Shown here: piece by piece, positions 8,793 to 17,609 of the stretch
Position numbering within the stretch: the first letter of the stretch is position 1
Layout of the letters: each line of letters begins with the position of its first letter
Source: Janthinobacterium saanense
GTDB taxonomy: Bacteria; Pseudomonadota; Gammaproteobacteria; Burkholderiales; Burkholderiaceae_D
Reading direction: 5' to 3'
Length of the DNA stretch: 64,000 bases
Assembly (NCBI RefSeq): GCF_014200675.1
Contig: NZ_JACHCI010000003.1
Location: 62,001 to 126,000, forward strand
Position numbers and translations under genes: made by a program
The notes under the pieces: generated by a model
The model's input: the letters and a program-made list of their open reading frames with translations, nothing else
Told to the model about the DNA's origin: nothing
Databases searched by the model: none

Positions 8793-9971
8793 ATGAATCA
8801 TCAGAAAAAGATGCTGGCGTTGGCGCTAGCCTGCTATGCTGTTTTGCCCGTGTCGGCTGAAATCCTGGCCATGGTCAATTACGAAAGCAAGTCGCCGGAA
8901 TCGTTGAAGTCATTGAAAAGCCCCGTCGCGCCACCCTCGCGCAAGGAGGGCATCGCCATCATCGATGTCGACCCCGAATCGAAAAATTTCGGCAAGATCA
9001 TGCGCGACATTCCGCTGCCGCCGGATCTGGTGGCGCACCACATTTTTTATAACCACGACATGAGCAAGGCCTATATCACGGCGCTGGGCAAGGCGCAGCT
9101 GCGCGTGATGGACATGCACCACAAGGACTTGCCCATCAAGGTGATCGAGGTGCCGACTTGCCAGGTGGGCGAGGACATCGTTTTTTCGGATGACCACAAG
9201 CGCTGGTATCTGAGCTGCATGGGATCGCAAGCCATGCTGGAAGGCGACGCCGTGCATGAAAAACCCGTGCGCACCATCAAATTGCCGGCGCCTTATCCGC
9301 ATGGCCTGGCCGTCCATGACGGCATTGACCGGACCCTGCTCACGAGTACCATCCGGCCCAGCGACCTGGGTGACGCGGGCGAGGTGATCAGCGTGGTGGA
9401 GACCAGCACGGGCAAGGTGCTCGGTACCCACAAGCTGTCGAAAAAACCGTCGCCTTCAGGCGAAGCGCCGGTGGAAGTGCTGTTCGTCCCGGGCAGTAAT
9501 CCGCCCGTCGCCTATATCGCCAACATGTATGGCGGCACCGTGTGGACGGCCACCTGGAATCCGAAAATCAAGGATTTCGAGACGGCCCAGGTGCATGACT
9601 TTGCCGAACAAAAGGCGGGCGTGCCGCTGGAACTGTATTTCAACAAAGGCGCCACCAGGCTGTATCTGACCACGGCCAAGCCCGGACATCTGCATATCTT
9701 TGATCTGACGGCTGGCATCGGCAAGCCCAGTTTGCTGAAGTCGATTCCTGCTGCCGAAGGCGCACATCACGTGGCTTTCACCAGGGATGGCCGCTATGGT
9801 TTCGTGCAGAATGCGCTGCTCAATTTGCCGGGCATGAGCGATGGTTCCATCACCGTGATCGACCTTAAAAAAGAGGCGGTGGTGGGCAGCGTGGATACCC
9901 TGAAAAACAAGGGGCTCAATCCGAACAGCATCGTGCTGCTGCCGAAATGGAATGACTTCATGGGGCACTGA
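8793..9971 (+). CDS. Exported YncE-like beta-propeller protein
   Basis: A 392-residue protein with an N-terminal signal (KMLALALACYAVLPVSA). It is followed by repeated strand patterns typical of YncE/lactonase-fold propellers (for example GIAIIDVDPESKNFGKIM, GHLHIFDLTAGIGK, GSITVIDLKKEAVVGSVDTL). The ATG at 8793 is chosen because GGAGGAG precedes it by a few bases; the frame is open further upstream without support. It is divergent from the cupredoxin/membrane-protein pair across about 150 bases, so a shared function in the periplasm is plausible. No substrate can be assigned. Confidence 0.7.
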   Translation: MNHQKKMLALALACYAVLPVSAEILAMVNYESKSPESLKSLKSPVAPPSRKEGIAIIDVDPESKNFGKIMRDIPLPPDLVAHHIFYNHDMSKAYITALGKAQLRVMDMHHKDLPIKVIEVPTCQVGEDIVFSDDHKRWYLSCMGSQAMLEGDAVHEKPVRTIKLPAPYPHGLAVHDGIDRTLLTSTIRPSDLGDAGEVISVVETSTGKVLGTHKLSKKPSPSGEAPVEVLFVPGSNPPVAYIANMYGGTVWTATWNPKIKDFETAQVHDFAEQKAGVPLELYFNKGATRLYLTTAKPGHLHIFDLTAGIGKPSLLKSIPAAEGAHHVAFTRDGRYGFVQNALLNLPGMSDGSITVIDLKKEAVVGSVDTLKNKGLNPNSIVLLPKWNDFMGH

Positions 9972-10045
9972 GTGGCGGTTGACGCTAGAATGGGCGGGTA
10001 CGGCCCGGCTTGCTGCCATGGGCCGCTTTCTTGACCGGCTTGCCC

Positions 10046-10432
10046 ATGTTATTTATCGATTTTGCCGCTTTATCTGAATTGGCCGCCGTATCGGCCCGCG
10101 CGACGCAAGCGTGCAGCTGCTGCAGGGTGCCGCTGGACGCCTGGCAGCGGCTGCCCACCTCGCTGGAGTTGGACCGTTTCGAAGAAGTGGGCACCTTGCG
10201 CGAAGATCCGTATGAAGAGCCGAGCTTCGCCGAATACCACCCGAACGGCACGCGCTACGACAGTGCCGACGCGCCCATCGCGCCGCGCTATTTTCCCGCC
10301 AATCTGAGCCAGGTGTCGCGCTGCCTGAACTGCGGCCGCCACTACCTGCGCTATAACGAGGCCGGCGGCTATTTCACGGAATTGCGCATCCGCGCGCTGC
10401 GGCCGGAACTGCTGGCCGACGCCAAGCTATAG
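10046..10432 (+). CDS. Hypothetical protein with two Cys pairs
   Basis: A 128-residue soluble protein of unknown function. It has an ACSCC motif near residue 23 and a C-L-N-C-G-R-H-Y motif near residue 92, suggesting a zinc site, with an acidic middle segment (REDPYEEPSFAEYHPNG). The ATG at 10046 is preferred; a TTG at 10010 would add 12 hydrophobic residues and has no evident ribosome-binding site. It ends 6 bases from the 3' end of the convergent LysR gene. Coding status rests on composition and the Cys motifs. Confidence 0.55.
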   Translation: MLFIDFAALSELAAVSARATQACSCCRVPLDAWQRLPTSLELDRFEEVGTLREDPYEEPSFAEYHPNGTRYDSADAPIAPRYFPANLSQVSRCLNCGRHYLRYNEAGGYFTELRIRALRPELLADAKL

Positions 10433-10438
10433 CCGCTG

Positions 10439-11353
10439 CTACAAATTTTCTTTGATGTGGGCGATCCCCAGTTCATCGTAGATCTCGTACACGGCGGTGA
10501 GGAGGTTTTCCAGTTCCGGTGTATGGTCCATATGGCGCACGCTGAACAGGATAGGTGAAAACGCATGCTTGTCGTCGAGCTTGCGGTAGGCGACGTTACG
10601 GTGATGCATGGCTTGCACGCTTTCGGGCACGATGGAAATGCCCTGGCCGGCCGCCACCAGCCCCATGGAAATCTGCAGTTCGCGCACTTCAACGACGGGA
10701 CCGGGCGTGACATTGCCTTCGCTGAACATGGCCAGTACCTGGTCGGCAAAACTGGGGCGTGGCGCCTTCGGATAGACCAGCAGGGTTTCATGGATCAGGT
10801 CTGTCAGGCGCAAGCCATCCTTGCCCTCGGCTAGCCGGTGTCCTGGCGGCAGGGCGACTACCAGCCGCTCTTCGCGCAGCACGATGCGGCGGATGCTGGG
10901 GTCTTCGCTTTTCAATCGCCCGAAGCCGACGTCGATGTGTCCCTCCTTGAGCGCCTTGATCTGTTCTATCGTCGTCATCTCGTGCAAGGTGACATTGACT
11001 TCGGGATGGCGTTCGCAATAGCGGTGCACGATGTCGGGCAGGTCCCCATACAGGGTCGAGGCGACGAAGCCGATCGCCAGGGTGCGTTCCAGCTTGCCTA
11101 CACGCTGCGTCATGGCCTTGAGGTCCTGCACCTGGGCCAGCAGCGGGCGCGCATGGGCCAGGAAAAACGTGCCCGCTTCCGTGAGCCGCAAGGGCCGCGA
11201 GCCCTTTTCAATCAGCGCTACGCCCAGCATTTCTTCCAGTTGCTGCATCTGCCGGCTGAGCGGCGGCTGCGCGATATGCAGGCGTTCGGCGGCCCGCGTG
11301 AAGTTCCTTTCTTCCGCCACCGCCACGAAGTAGCGCAAATGCCGCAATTCCAT
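10439..11353 (-). CDS. LysR-type regulator, CatR/BenM-like
   Basis: A 304-residue LysR-family activator with an N-terminal winged helix-turn-helix (MELRHLRYFVAVAEERNFTR, then AERLHIAQPPLSRQMQQLEE), closely resembling BenM/CatM/CatR openings, followed by a substrate-binding fold. The ATG at 11353 is chosen because AAAGG lies 7 bases upstream of it but only 1 base from the alternative ATG at 11359. It is divergent from catB with an ATAC-N7-GTAT site between them, so it probably senses cis,cis-muconate and activates catBC-pcaD. Naming it catR would need experimental or phylogenetic support. Confidence 0.85.
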   Translation of the reverse strand: MELRHLRYFVAVAEERNFTRAAERLHIAQPPLSRQMQQLEEMLGVALIEKGSRPLRLTEAGTFFLAHARPLLAQVQDLKAMTQRVGKLERTLAIGFVASTLYGDLPDIVHRYCERHPEVNVTLHEMTTIEQIKALKEGHIDVGFGRLKSEDPSIRRIVLREERLVVALPPGHRLAEGKDGLRLTDLIHETLLVYPKAPRPSFADQVLAMFSEGNVTPGPVVEVRELQISMGLVAAGQGISIVPESVQAMHHRNVAYRKLDDKHAFSPILFSVRHMDHTPELENLLTAVYEIYDELGIAHIKENL

Positions 11354-11357
11354 CTTC

Positions 11358-11372
11358 ATACCTTTCAGGTAT
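11358..11372. promoter_or_regulatory. Candidate CatR/BenM-type LysR operator
   Basis: The sequence ATAC CTTTCAG GTAT matches the ATAC-N7-GTAT consensus of BenM/CatM/CatR recognition sites. It lies just upstream of the LysR start and about 84 bases before catB, the usual position for autoregulation plus divergent activation. A second imperfect element with ATAGG...CATACC follows at about 11371-11384. Confidence 0.65.
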
Positions 11373-11455
11373 AGGTTTCATACCAACTTGGTGTTGGACG
11401 CCAGCCTGTTCCGGGAATATCTTGGCATCACTGCCTGAAATTATACGGAATAAAT

Positions 11456-12565
11456 ATGATTCAACATATCGTGACTTACCTTGTCGATGTGCCTACCATC
11501 CGCCCGCACAAGCTGTCTGTCGCCACCATGCATACCCAGACCCTGGTGCTGGTGCAGCTGCAGTGCGCCGATGGCATCGTCGGCTGGGGCGAAGCGACCA
11601 CCATCGGCGGCTTGAGCTACGGCGAGGAAAGCCCGGAAAGCATCAAGACCAATATCGACACCCATATCGCGCCGCTGCTGGTTGGCATGGAAGCGAGCCA
11701 GGTCGCCAGGGCGATGGCCAAGGTGCGCAAGGTCATCCAGGGCAACCGCTTCGCCAAGTGTGCGATTGAAACCGCGCTGCTCGACGCGCAGGCGCGCCGT
11801 TTGAACGTGCCGCTGTCGGAATTGCTGGGCGGGAGGGTGCGCGATGCGCTGCCGGTGGCGTGGACCTTGGCCAGCGGCGACACGCAGCGCGATATCGCCG
11901 AAGCGGAAAAAATGCTGGACCTGCGCCGCCACCGCATCTTCAAGCTGAAGATCGGCTTGCGCGAAGTGATGGACGATGTGGCCCATGTGCTGGAGATCAA
12001 GCGCGCGCTGGGCGAGCGCGCCAGCGTGCGCGTCGATGTGAACCAGGCCTGGAGCGAGATGGACGCGGTGCGCGGCATCGCCGCGCTGGAAGCCGGTGGC
12101 GTGGACTTGATCGAACAACCGGTCAAGGCCAGCAACCGCGCCGCGCTGGCGCGCCTGACGCAGCGTTTCGACGTCGCCATCATGGCCGATGAAGCGCTGC
12201 ATGGTCCCGACGATGCGCTGGCGCTGGCGCGCGGCGATTGCGCCGACGTGTACGCCGTCAAGATCACGCAGTCGGGCGGCTTGATGCCCGCGCTGGAAGT
12301 GGCGACGGTGGCGCGCCTGGCCGGCATCGGCCTGTACGGCGGCACCATGCTTGAAGGCGGCGTCGGTACCGCCGCTACCGCCCACCTGTGTTCCACCTTT
12401 GCCGAACTGGCCTGGGGCACCGAATTGTTCGGTCCTTTGCTGCTGACGCAGGAAGTCTTGCGCGAGCCGCTGGTGTACCGCGACTTTATGCTGCAAGTGC
12501 CGACCGGCCCTGGCCTGGGCGTGGACATCGATACCGATAAGCTGCGTTCCATGCAGCGTCAATAA
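11456..12565 (+). CDS. catB: Muconate cycloisomerase (CatB)
   Basis: Enolase-superfamily enzyme converting cis,cis-muconate to muconolactone in the catechol ortho-cleavage branch of the 3-oxoadipate pathway. Length 369 is typical. Visible catalytic elements are FKLKIG (base Lys), DVNQAW (metal Asp), LIEQP (metal Glu), ADEAL (metal Asp), KITQSGG (second Lys) and TELFGP (late Glu). It is the first gene of catB-catC-pcaD and is divergent from the LysR regulator. A chloromuconate-type specificity cannot be excluded, but the catC neighbour favours the muconate enzyme. No catechol 1,2-dioxygenase (catA) is in the window. Confidence 0.93.
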   Translation: MIQHIVTYLVDVPTIRPHKLSVATMHTQTLVLVQLQCADGIVGWGEATTIGGLSYGEESPESIKTNIDTHIAPLLVGMEASQVARAMAKVRKVIQGNRFAKCAIETALLDAQARRLNVPLSELLGGRVRDALPVAWTLASGDTQRDIAEAEKMLDLRRHRIFKLKIGLREVMDDVAHVLEIKRALGERASVRVDVNQAWSEMDAVRGIAALEAGGVDLIEQPVKASNRAALARLTQRFDVAIMADEALHGPDDALALARGDCADVYAVKITQSGGLMPALEVATVARLAGIGLYGGTMLEGGVGTAATAHLCSTFAELAWGTELFGPLLLTQEVLREPLVYRDFMLQVPTGPGLGVDIDTDKLRSMQRQ

Positions 12566-12576
12566 AGGAGAGAACC

Positions 12577-12867
12577 ATGTTATTCCATGTACGTATGAAC
12601 GTGAACCTGCCCTTGACCATGCCGGCGGAGCAATCGGCACAATTGAAGCGCACGGAAAAAGAACTGTCCCAGCGCCTGCAGCAGGAAGGCAAATGGCGCC
12701 ACCTGTGGCGCATCGCCGGGCAGTACGCGAACATCAGTGTGTTCGACGTGGCCAGCGTGGATGAATTGCATGCCTTGCTCACTTCCTTGCCGCTATTTCC
12801 CTATATGCAGATCGAAGTGATGGCCCTGTGCCGCCACCCATCGTCCGTGCGCGATGGCGATTTCTGA
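12577..12867 (+). CDS. catC: Muconolactone delta-isomerase (CatC)
   Basis: Small enzyme (96 residues, normal) that isomerises muconolactone to 3-oxoadipate enol-lactone. The sequence opens MLFHVRMNVNLPLTMP and contains GKWRHLWRIAGQYANISVFD and LHALLTSLPLFPYM, which is family-typical. GGAG precedes the ATG. It lies 11 bases after catB and 19 bases before the chosen pcaD start. Confidence 0.95.
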   Translation: MLFHVRMNVNLPLTMPAEQSAQLKRTEKELSQRLQQEGKWRHLWRIAGQYANISVFDVASVDELHALLTSLPLFPYMQIEVMALCRHPSSVRDGDF

Positions 12868-12886
12868 ACAGCTCATGGAGAACAGC

Positions 12887-13687
12887 ATGCATCACTATCT
12901 GGACCTGAGCCAGGGCGTCGCCGGAGAGGCCACGCGCCTGCATTACCGCGCCGATGGCACGCGCACGCGCCCATGCCTGGTGCTGTCGAATTCCCTGGGG
13001 ACGGACCTGCACATGTGGGATGCGCAGGTGGCCGAACTGGCTTCGGCGTTTTACATCGTGCGCTACGATACGCGGGGACATGGCCGCTCCACCAGTGGCG
13101 GTGCGCCATTCTTCATCGCAGACCTGGGCCGCGACGTGATCGCGCTGCTCGATCACCTTGAAATCGCGCAGGCTGCCTTTTGCGGCATTTCCATGGGCGG
13201 CCTGACGGGCCAGTGGCTGGGCAGCGGGCATCCGCAGCGCTTTACGCAACTGGTGCTGGCCAATACAGCCGCCCGCATCGGCAGCAGCGAGGCCTGGCTG
13301 GCGCGCGCGCAGCAGGTGCGCGAAGCTGGCATGGATGTGGTGGCCGATGGCGCTGCCGGACGCTGGTTCAGCCCTGAATTCATGCGCCGCGAAGACGCTG
13401 CGGTGGCGCGCATGGTGCACAGCTTGCGTACCCAGGATGCCTATGCTTACGCAGCATGCTGCGAGGCGCTGGCGCAGGCGGACTTGCGGACCACCGCAGC
13501 GCAGATCACGGCGCCGACCCTGATCATCGCTGGTGAAACCGATCCTGTAACGACCATCGTTGACGGCCGCTGGCTGCAGCAGCAGATTGGCACTGCGCGC
13601 CTGGCCACTGTGCCGGCCTCGCACCTGTCGAATATCGAGGCGCCGCAAGCCTTTACGGCACTGCTGCGGGAGTTTTTGCTGGATTAG
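12887..13687 (+). CDS. pcaD: 3-oxoadipate enol-lactonase (PcaD)
   Basis: Alpha/beta hydrolase that opens the enol-lactone to 3-oxoadipate, the step after CatC. It shows RYDTRGHGRS, the nucleophile elbow CGISMGGLTGQ (catalytic Ser), an acid region AGETDPVT and a C-terminal ASHLSNIEAP carrying the catalytic His. The ATG at 12887 has GGAG six bases upstream; ATGs at 12854 and 12875 in the same frame lack this spacing, and 12854 would overlap catC. Length 266 fits. It is the last gene of the cat cluster, and a terminator-like hairpin follows. Confidence 0.9.
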   Translation: MHHYLDLSQGVAGEATRLHYRADGTRTRPCLVLSNSLGTDLHMWDAQVAELASAFYIVRYDTRGHGRSTSGGAPFFIADLGRDVIALLDHLEIAQAAFCGISMGGLTGQWLGSGHPQRFTQLVLANTAARIGSSEAWLARAQQVREAGMDVVADGAAGRWFSPEFMRREDAAVARMVHSLRTQDAYAYAACCEALAQADLRTTAAQITAPTLIIAGETDPVTTIVDGRWLQQQIGTARLATVPASHLSNIEAPQAFTALLREFLLD

Positions 13688-13702
13688 ATTTGAGCTTGTG
13701 CC

Positions 13703-13737
13703 GGCATCCCCCGACATATGGCGGGAGCCACTTTTTT
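13703..13737 (+). terminator. Probable intrinsic terminator after pcaD
   Basis: An imperfect stem (GGC-a-TCCC pairing with GGGAGCC, loop of about 12 bases) is followed by a T6 run at 13732-13737. It separates catBC-pcaD from the symporter gene. Confidence 0.5.
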
Positions 13738-13777
13738 AAAAATAAAAATAATAAAACCAGACTTGGAGTAGAGACAG

Positions 13778-15175
13778 ATGGAAACCAGATTAATCATTAT
13801 CGCAGCGGTCATGGTGGGCTATTTCGCCATCATGTCTTACATTACCTACAGCGTGCGCAAGCATGCCAACAGCAGCGAAGGCATGACGGCAGGCGGCCGC
13901 AATTTTCCCGCCTACCTGATCGGTGCCCTGCTGCTGTCCGAATTCATCGGCAGTTCCGTCAGCATCGGCACGGCCCAGAAAGGCTATGAACTCGGTATTT
14001 CCGCCGCATGGAATCTGGTGGCGCTGTCGCTGGGCTTTTTGCTGCTGGCGATTGTGCTCGTTAAAAAATACAAGGAAAGCGGGCAGTCGACCATTTCCGG
14101 CATCCTGGCGCAAACCTATGGCGAGCCGGTACGCTATGCCGCCTCGGTGTTGACCATCGTTGCGCTGGGCATCGTCGCCGTGGCGCTGTATGCGAGCGGT
14201 GGCGCGGTGCTGGCGGCCGTCCTGCATATCAATAAAACGGTGGCGATCCTGCTGGTGGGCGCCACCACCGTGATTTATGTGAGCCTGGGCGGCATGCGCT
14301 CGGTCGTCTACACCAATTTTGCCCATTCCATCGTCAAATACCTGGGCGTGATCCTGGCGCTGGCCTATGCACTGGAAGCGACAGGCGGCATCGGTGCGCT
14401 GCAGGCGCAATTGCCGGCCACGATGTTCAACTGGGTCGAAATCGGCTGGGGCCAGATCATCGCCTGGATGATAGGCGGCATCGGCTCCATCTTCGCCACG
14501 CAGTACGTGATCCAGGCGCTGGTCAGCACCGACAATCCGGCCGTGGCCAAGCGCGCCTGCTATTACGTGTCTTCATTGATGATACCGTTCGGCCTGATGG
14601 CAGCGCTGATCGGCATGTGCAGCGCGGTGCTGTATCCGGGCATGAAATCGATCGACGCCTTCCCGACCCTGATCGCCCACATGCCGGCCTTTTCGGCCAG
14701 CGTGATGGTGGTGGGCCTGGCCGGCGCGCTGTTTGGCGGCATCTCTGCGACCACCCTGGCGTCGGCCACCCTGGCCATGAAGGACTTTTATGATCCGTGG
14801 CTGAACAAGGCGAAGAGCGATGCCAAGTCGCTGGCCTTTTTACGCATCGCCATCGTGGTGGCCGGCCTGCTGCCGCTGGTGCTGGCGCTGTATGCGGAAA
14901 AACTGCTGATGATCGCCTTCCTTGGCAAGGCCCTGCGCGCCACCCTGGCCGTGCTGGTACTGATGGCGTTTTATGCGCCGAAATTCGGCACGCCGCGCGG
15001 CGCCTTTGTTGGCGTGATCGTTTCCGTGATCGCCACCATCGGCTGGTTCCTGGCCGGTAATCCGTATGGCGTCGACAGCTCTTACCTGGCGCTGGCCGGT
15101 CCGTTGCTGACGATGGGTATCAGCCATCTTTTCAAGGACAGGCAGGCAGCTGCCATTGCTGGTAGCCGCCGTTAA
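13778..15175 (+). CDS. Sodium:solute symporter family protein
   Basis: Inner-membrane transporter of the SSS family (465 residues, about 13 helices). It shows the family pattern GGRNFPAYLIGALLLSEFIG near the N-terminus, GYELGISAAWN, and GLAGALFGGISATTLASAT in the later core. A strong GGAG lies about 9 bases before the ATG. It follows the cat genes on the same strand after a probable terminator, so an aromatic or organic acid substrate is a guess from context only. Confidence 0.85.
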   Translation: METRLIIIAAVMVGYFAIMSYITYSVRKHANSSEGMTAGGRNFPAYLIGALLLSEFIGSSVSIGTAQKGYELGISAAWNLVALSLGFLLLAIVLVKKYKESGQSTISGILAQTYGEPVRYAASVLTIVALGIVAVALYASGGAVLAAVLHINKTVAILLVGATTVIYVSLGGMRSVVYTNFAHSIVKYLGVILALAYALEATGGIGALQAQLPATMFNWVEIGWGQIIAWMIGGIGSIFATQYVIQALVSTDNPAVAKRACYYVSSLMIPFGLMAALIGMCSAVLYPGMKSIDAFPTLIAHMPAFSASVMVVGLAGALFGGISATTLASATLAMKDFYDPWLNKAKSDAKSLAFLRIAIVVAGLLPLVLALYAEKLLMIAFLGKALRATLAVLVLMAFYAPKFGTPRGAFVGVIVSVIATIGWFLAGNPYGVDSSYLALAGPLLTMGISHLFKDRQAAAIAGSRR

Positions 15176-15186
15176 AAAGCTAGACC

Positions 15187-16581
15187 TCAGACCAGTCCTG
15201 TCATGTAGTACACGCCGATGATGATAAACACGATCACCGTCTTGATGATGGTGATGCCGAAAATGTCGCGGTAGGACTGGCGGTGCGTCAGGCCCGTGAC
15301 GGCCAGCAGGGTGATCACGGCGCCGTTGTGGGGCAGGGTATCCATGCCGCCGCTGGCCATGGCCACAATGCGGTGCATCACTTCCAGCGGAATATGGGCT
15401 TGATTAGCGGCCGCGATAAAACTGTCGGACATGGCGGCCAGTGCGATGCTCATGCCGCCCGAGGCCGAACCGGTAATGCCGGCCAGCGTGGTCACCGAGA
15501 CGGCTGCGTTGACGAGCGGATCGGGCACGCTGCGCAAGGTGTTGCTGACGGCGAGAAAACCGGGCAGCGCGGCGATCACGCCACCAAAACCGTATTCCGA
15601 CGCCGTATTCATGGCCGCCAGCAGCGCACCGCCCACGGCTACCTTGGTGCCTTCGGCAAAGGCGCTGCGGATGCGGCCAAAGGCGGTCAGACACACCAGC
15701 AAGATACCCAGCAGCAAGGCGCCTTCCACGGCCCAGATGCCTGTCACGGAAGCGATGGTGGTTGTCACGGGTGCATGCAGCCCCGGTAGTTCATCGGTGC
15801 CCAGCACGTGGCTGGCGCCGTACCAGTGGGGTATCAATCGGGTCAGCGCAAAGTTGGCCACGCCGACCAGTATCAAAGGCGCGACTGACAGCAGCGGATG
15901 GGGCAGGTTGCTGGCGTCGGTTTTCACCTGTTCGGCTTCGGCGCCATAGCCCTCGCCGGTCGCCATCACAGAGCGTCTGCGCCACTCCAGGAAAGCCAGG
16001 CCGAACACCACCGTCAATATGGCGCCTATCGTGCCCAGCCAGGGCGCGGCCCATCCGGTCGTGTTGAAAAAGGTGGTGGGGATGATGTTCTGGATTTGCG
16101 GCGTGCCCGGCAGCGTATCCATGGTGAACGAGAACGCGCCCAAAGCGATAGCGCCCGGCATCAAGCGCTTGGGGATATTGCTTTGCCGATAAAGCTCGGC
16201 TGCAAACGGATAGACGGCAAACACCACCACGAACAGCGACACGCCGCCATACGTCAGCGCGCCGCACACGGCAACGATCACGGCATTGGCGCGCGAACGG
16301 CCGATATAGCGAATGGCCGCCACCACGATGGCTTGCGAAAAGCCGGACAGTTCAATCAGCTTGCCGAATACCGCACCGAGCAGAAAGACGGGGAAATACA
16401 GCTTGATAAAACCCACCATCTTTTCCATGAAGATACCGCTGAACACGGCCGGTACGGCGGACGGATCGGTCAATAAAACGGCGCCCAGCGCGGCGACCGG
16501 AGCAAACAGGATCACGCTGTAGCCACGGTAAGCGGCCAGCATGAGGAAAGCCAATGCGGCAAGTACGATCAGGAAAGACAT
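15187..16581 (-). CDS. GntP-family permease
   Basis: Inner-membrane transporter of the gluconate:H+ symporter (GntP) family, which imports gluconate, glycerate or similar hydroxy acids. Family segments include GFIKLYFPVFLLGAVFGKLI, LTYGGVSLFVVVFAVYPFAA and LPGTPQIQNIIPTTFF; about 12-14 helices. The ATG at 16581 (MSFLIVLAALAF) starts directly at the first helix with GAGGG nine bases upstream; the 59 extra residues in the longer frame are not membrane-like. It is convergent with the symporter gene (11 bases apart). Length 464. Confidence 0.88.
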   Translation of the reverse strand: MSFLIVLAALAFLMLAAYRGYSVILFAPVAALGAVLLTDPSAVPAVFSGIFMEKMVGFIKLYFPVFLLGAVFGKLIELSGFSQAIVVAAIRYIGRSRANAVIVAVCGALTYGGVSLFVVVFAVYPFAAELYRQSNIPKRLMPGAIALGAFSFTMDTLPGTPQIQNIIPTTFFNTTGWAAPWLGTIGAILTVVFGLAFLEWRRRSVMATGEGYGAEAEQVKTDASNLPHPLLSVAPLILVGVANFALTRLIPHWYGASHVLGTDELPGLHAPVTTTIASVTGIWAVEGALLLGILLVCLTAFGRIRSAFAEGTKVAVGGALLAAMNTASEYGFGGVIAALPGFLAVSNTLRSVPDPLVNAAVSVTTLAGITGSASGGMSIALAAMSDSFIAAANQAHIPLEVMHRIVAMASGGMDTLPHNGAVITLLAVTGLTHRQSYRDIFGITIIKTVIVFIIIGVYYMTGLV

Positions 16582-16830
16582 GCGACGGAGCCCTCGCTGT
16601 ATGGAAGTGAAATGGGGGTGGACAGATGGAGAGGGCCAGGGGCAGAGGATGCCAGGCGACGGCCTCTGTGTCCCGGGCACAACGCGTATACACTGAGTCA
16701 CATCCAAGGTGTTGTCATTAAAGCATAGGGGGAAGTGCGTTTCAATCACCGGGATCAAGCGTGCGCAAAGTTTATTTTGCAGCGGGCTGCATATCGGGCA
16801 GTCAGTTGCCGCCTGAAGCAGCGAAATCTG

Positions 16831-17421
16831 TCATGGTCCGACGTCGTCGCCGCCAGCTCGCAGCACCTTGCAGCAGCCCTGTTCCAGGCTCCAGCGAAAT
16901 TTGATGCCGCTTTCGTACCAGATGAAATAAACCCACAGCAGCTTGTCCGGCAATGCCCTCGGCGCTCTGTTTCTGTTTGACGCCAGCACCTCGTTGACTA
17001 CCTCTTGCGGTACGCGCGATTTGACGGCGACGCGTGCTGTTTGAATCGGCAACGAGCGTGACATGGCGTGCACGCCCTCACTCCATGTTTGCAGGGCTAC
17101 GGGATCGGATGGCATGGGCGGGTATGGATAGGGCCACACTTTCCACTCGAACTCCACCCATTCGGGTAATTCTCGGCCATCGGGTGCTGCGCCCATGGTC
17201 TTCCCTCCTGTCATGGGATTCTTGTCAGGGCTCACGGAACCCGGAACTGGAAAAGGCGCGCCGTTCGCCGTCCTGGCGTGCAGCACATCGACTTTTTTTC
17301 CTTTGATCCCGTTGCTGAATGTCGCGACCATGCCCGGCCCATCCGCTGGTCGTAATGTTGTACAGGCGATGCATAGCGCGATGGCGGCCAGTATGGAGGC
17401 TAAAAGCTTGTACTTGCTCAT
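16831..17421 (-). CDS. Small exported protein, possibly DUF2931-like lipoprotein
   Basis: A 196-residue protein with an N-terminal hydrophobic signal (LLASILAAIALCIACTT) and an imperfect lipobox around the second Cys. The body is Trp/Pro-rich (EWVEFEWKVWPYPYPPMP) and ends with LPDKLLWVYFIWYESG followed by FRW. This general pattern recalls DUF2931 lipoproteins, but the match is from memory and weak. It is third on the minus strand after the Rhs and beta-helix genes (190 bases downstream), so it is a candidate immunity or accessory protein for the Rhs toxin. No function is assigned. Confidence 0.55.
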   Translation of the reverse strand: MSKYKLLASILAAIALCIACTTLRPADGPGMVATFSNGIKGKKVDVLHARTANGAPFPVPGSVSPDKNPMTGGKTMGAAPDGRELPEWVEFEWKVWPYPYPPMPSDPVALQTWSEGVHAMSRSLPIQTARVAVKSRVPQEVVNEVLASNRNRAPRALPDKLLWVYFIWYESGIKFRWSLEQGCCKVLRAGGDDVGP

Positions 17422-17609
17422 GGTTCGTCCCATCCGATATCGAGATTGTTAATCCTGCTGCACGCGTGCAGGGTGCGATGTCTGAAATCATTTGCGCCAG
17501 CCATGCGCGTTGTTATGGGATCTGTTGATGCGTCAATCAGCACCACCGGTTGGCGATAGCGCCGCGGCGGAATAATGGGGGCAATGGCTCGGTCCGATGG
17601 CCATAATCG

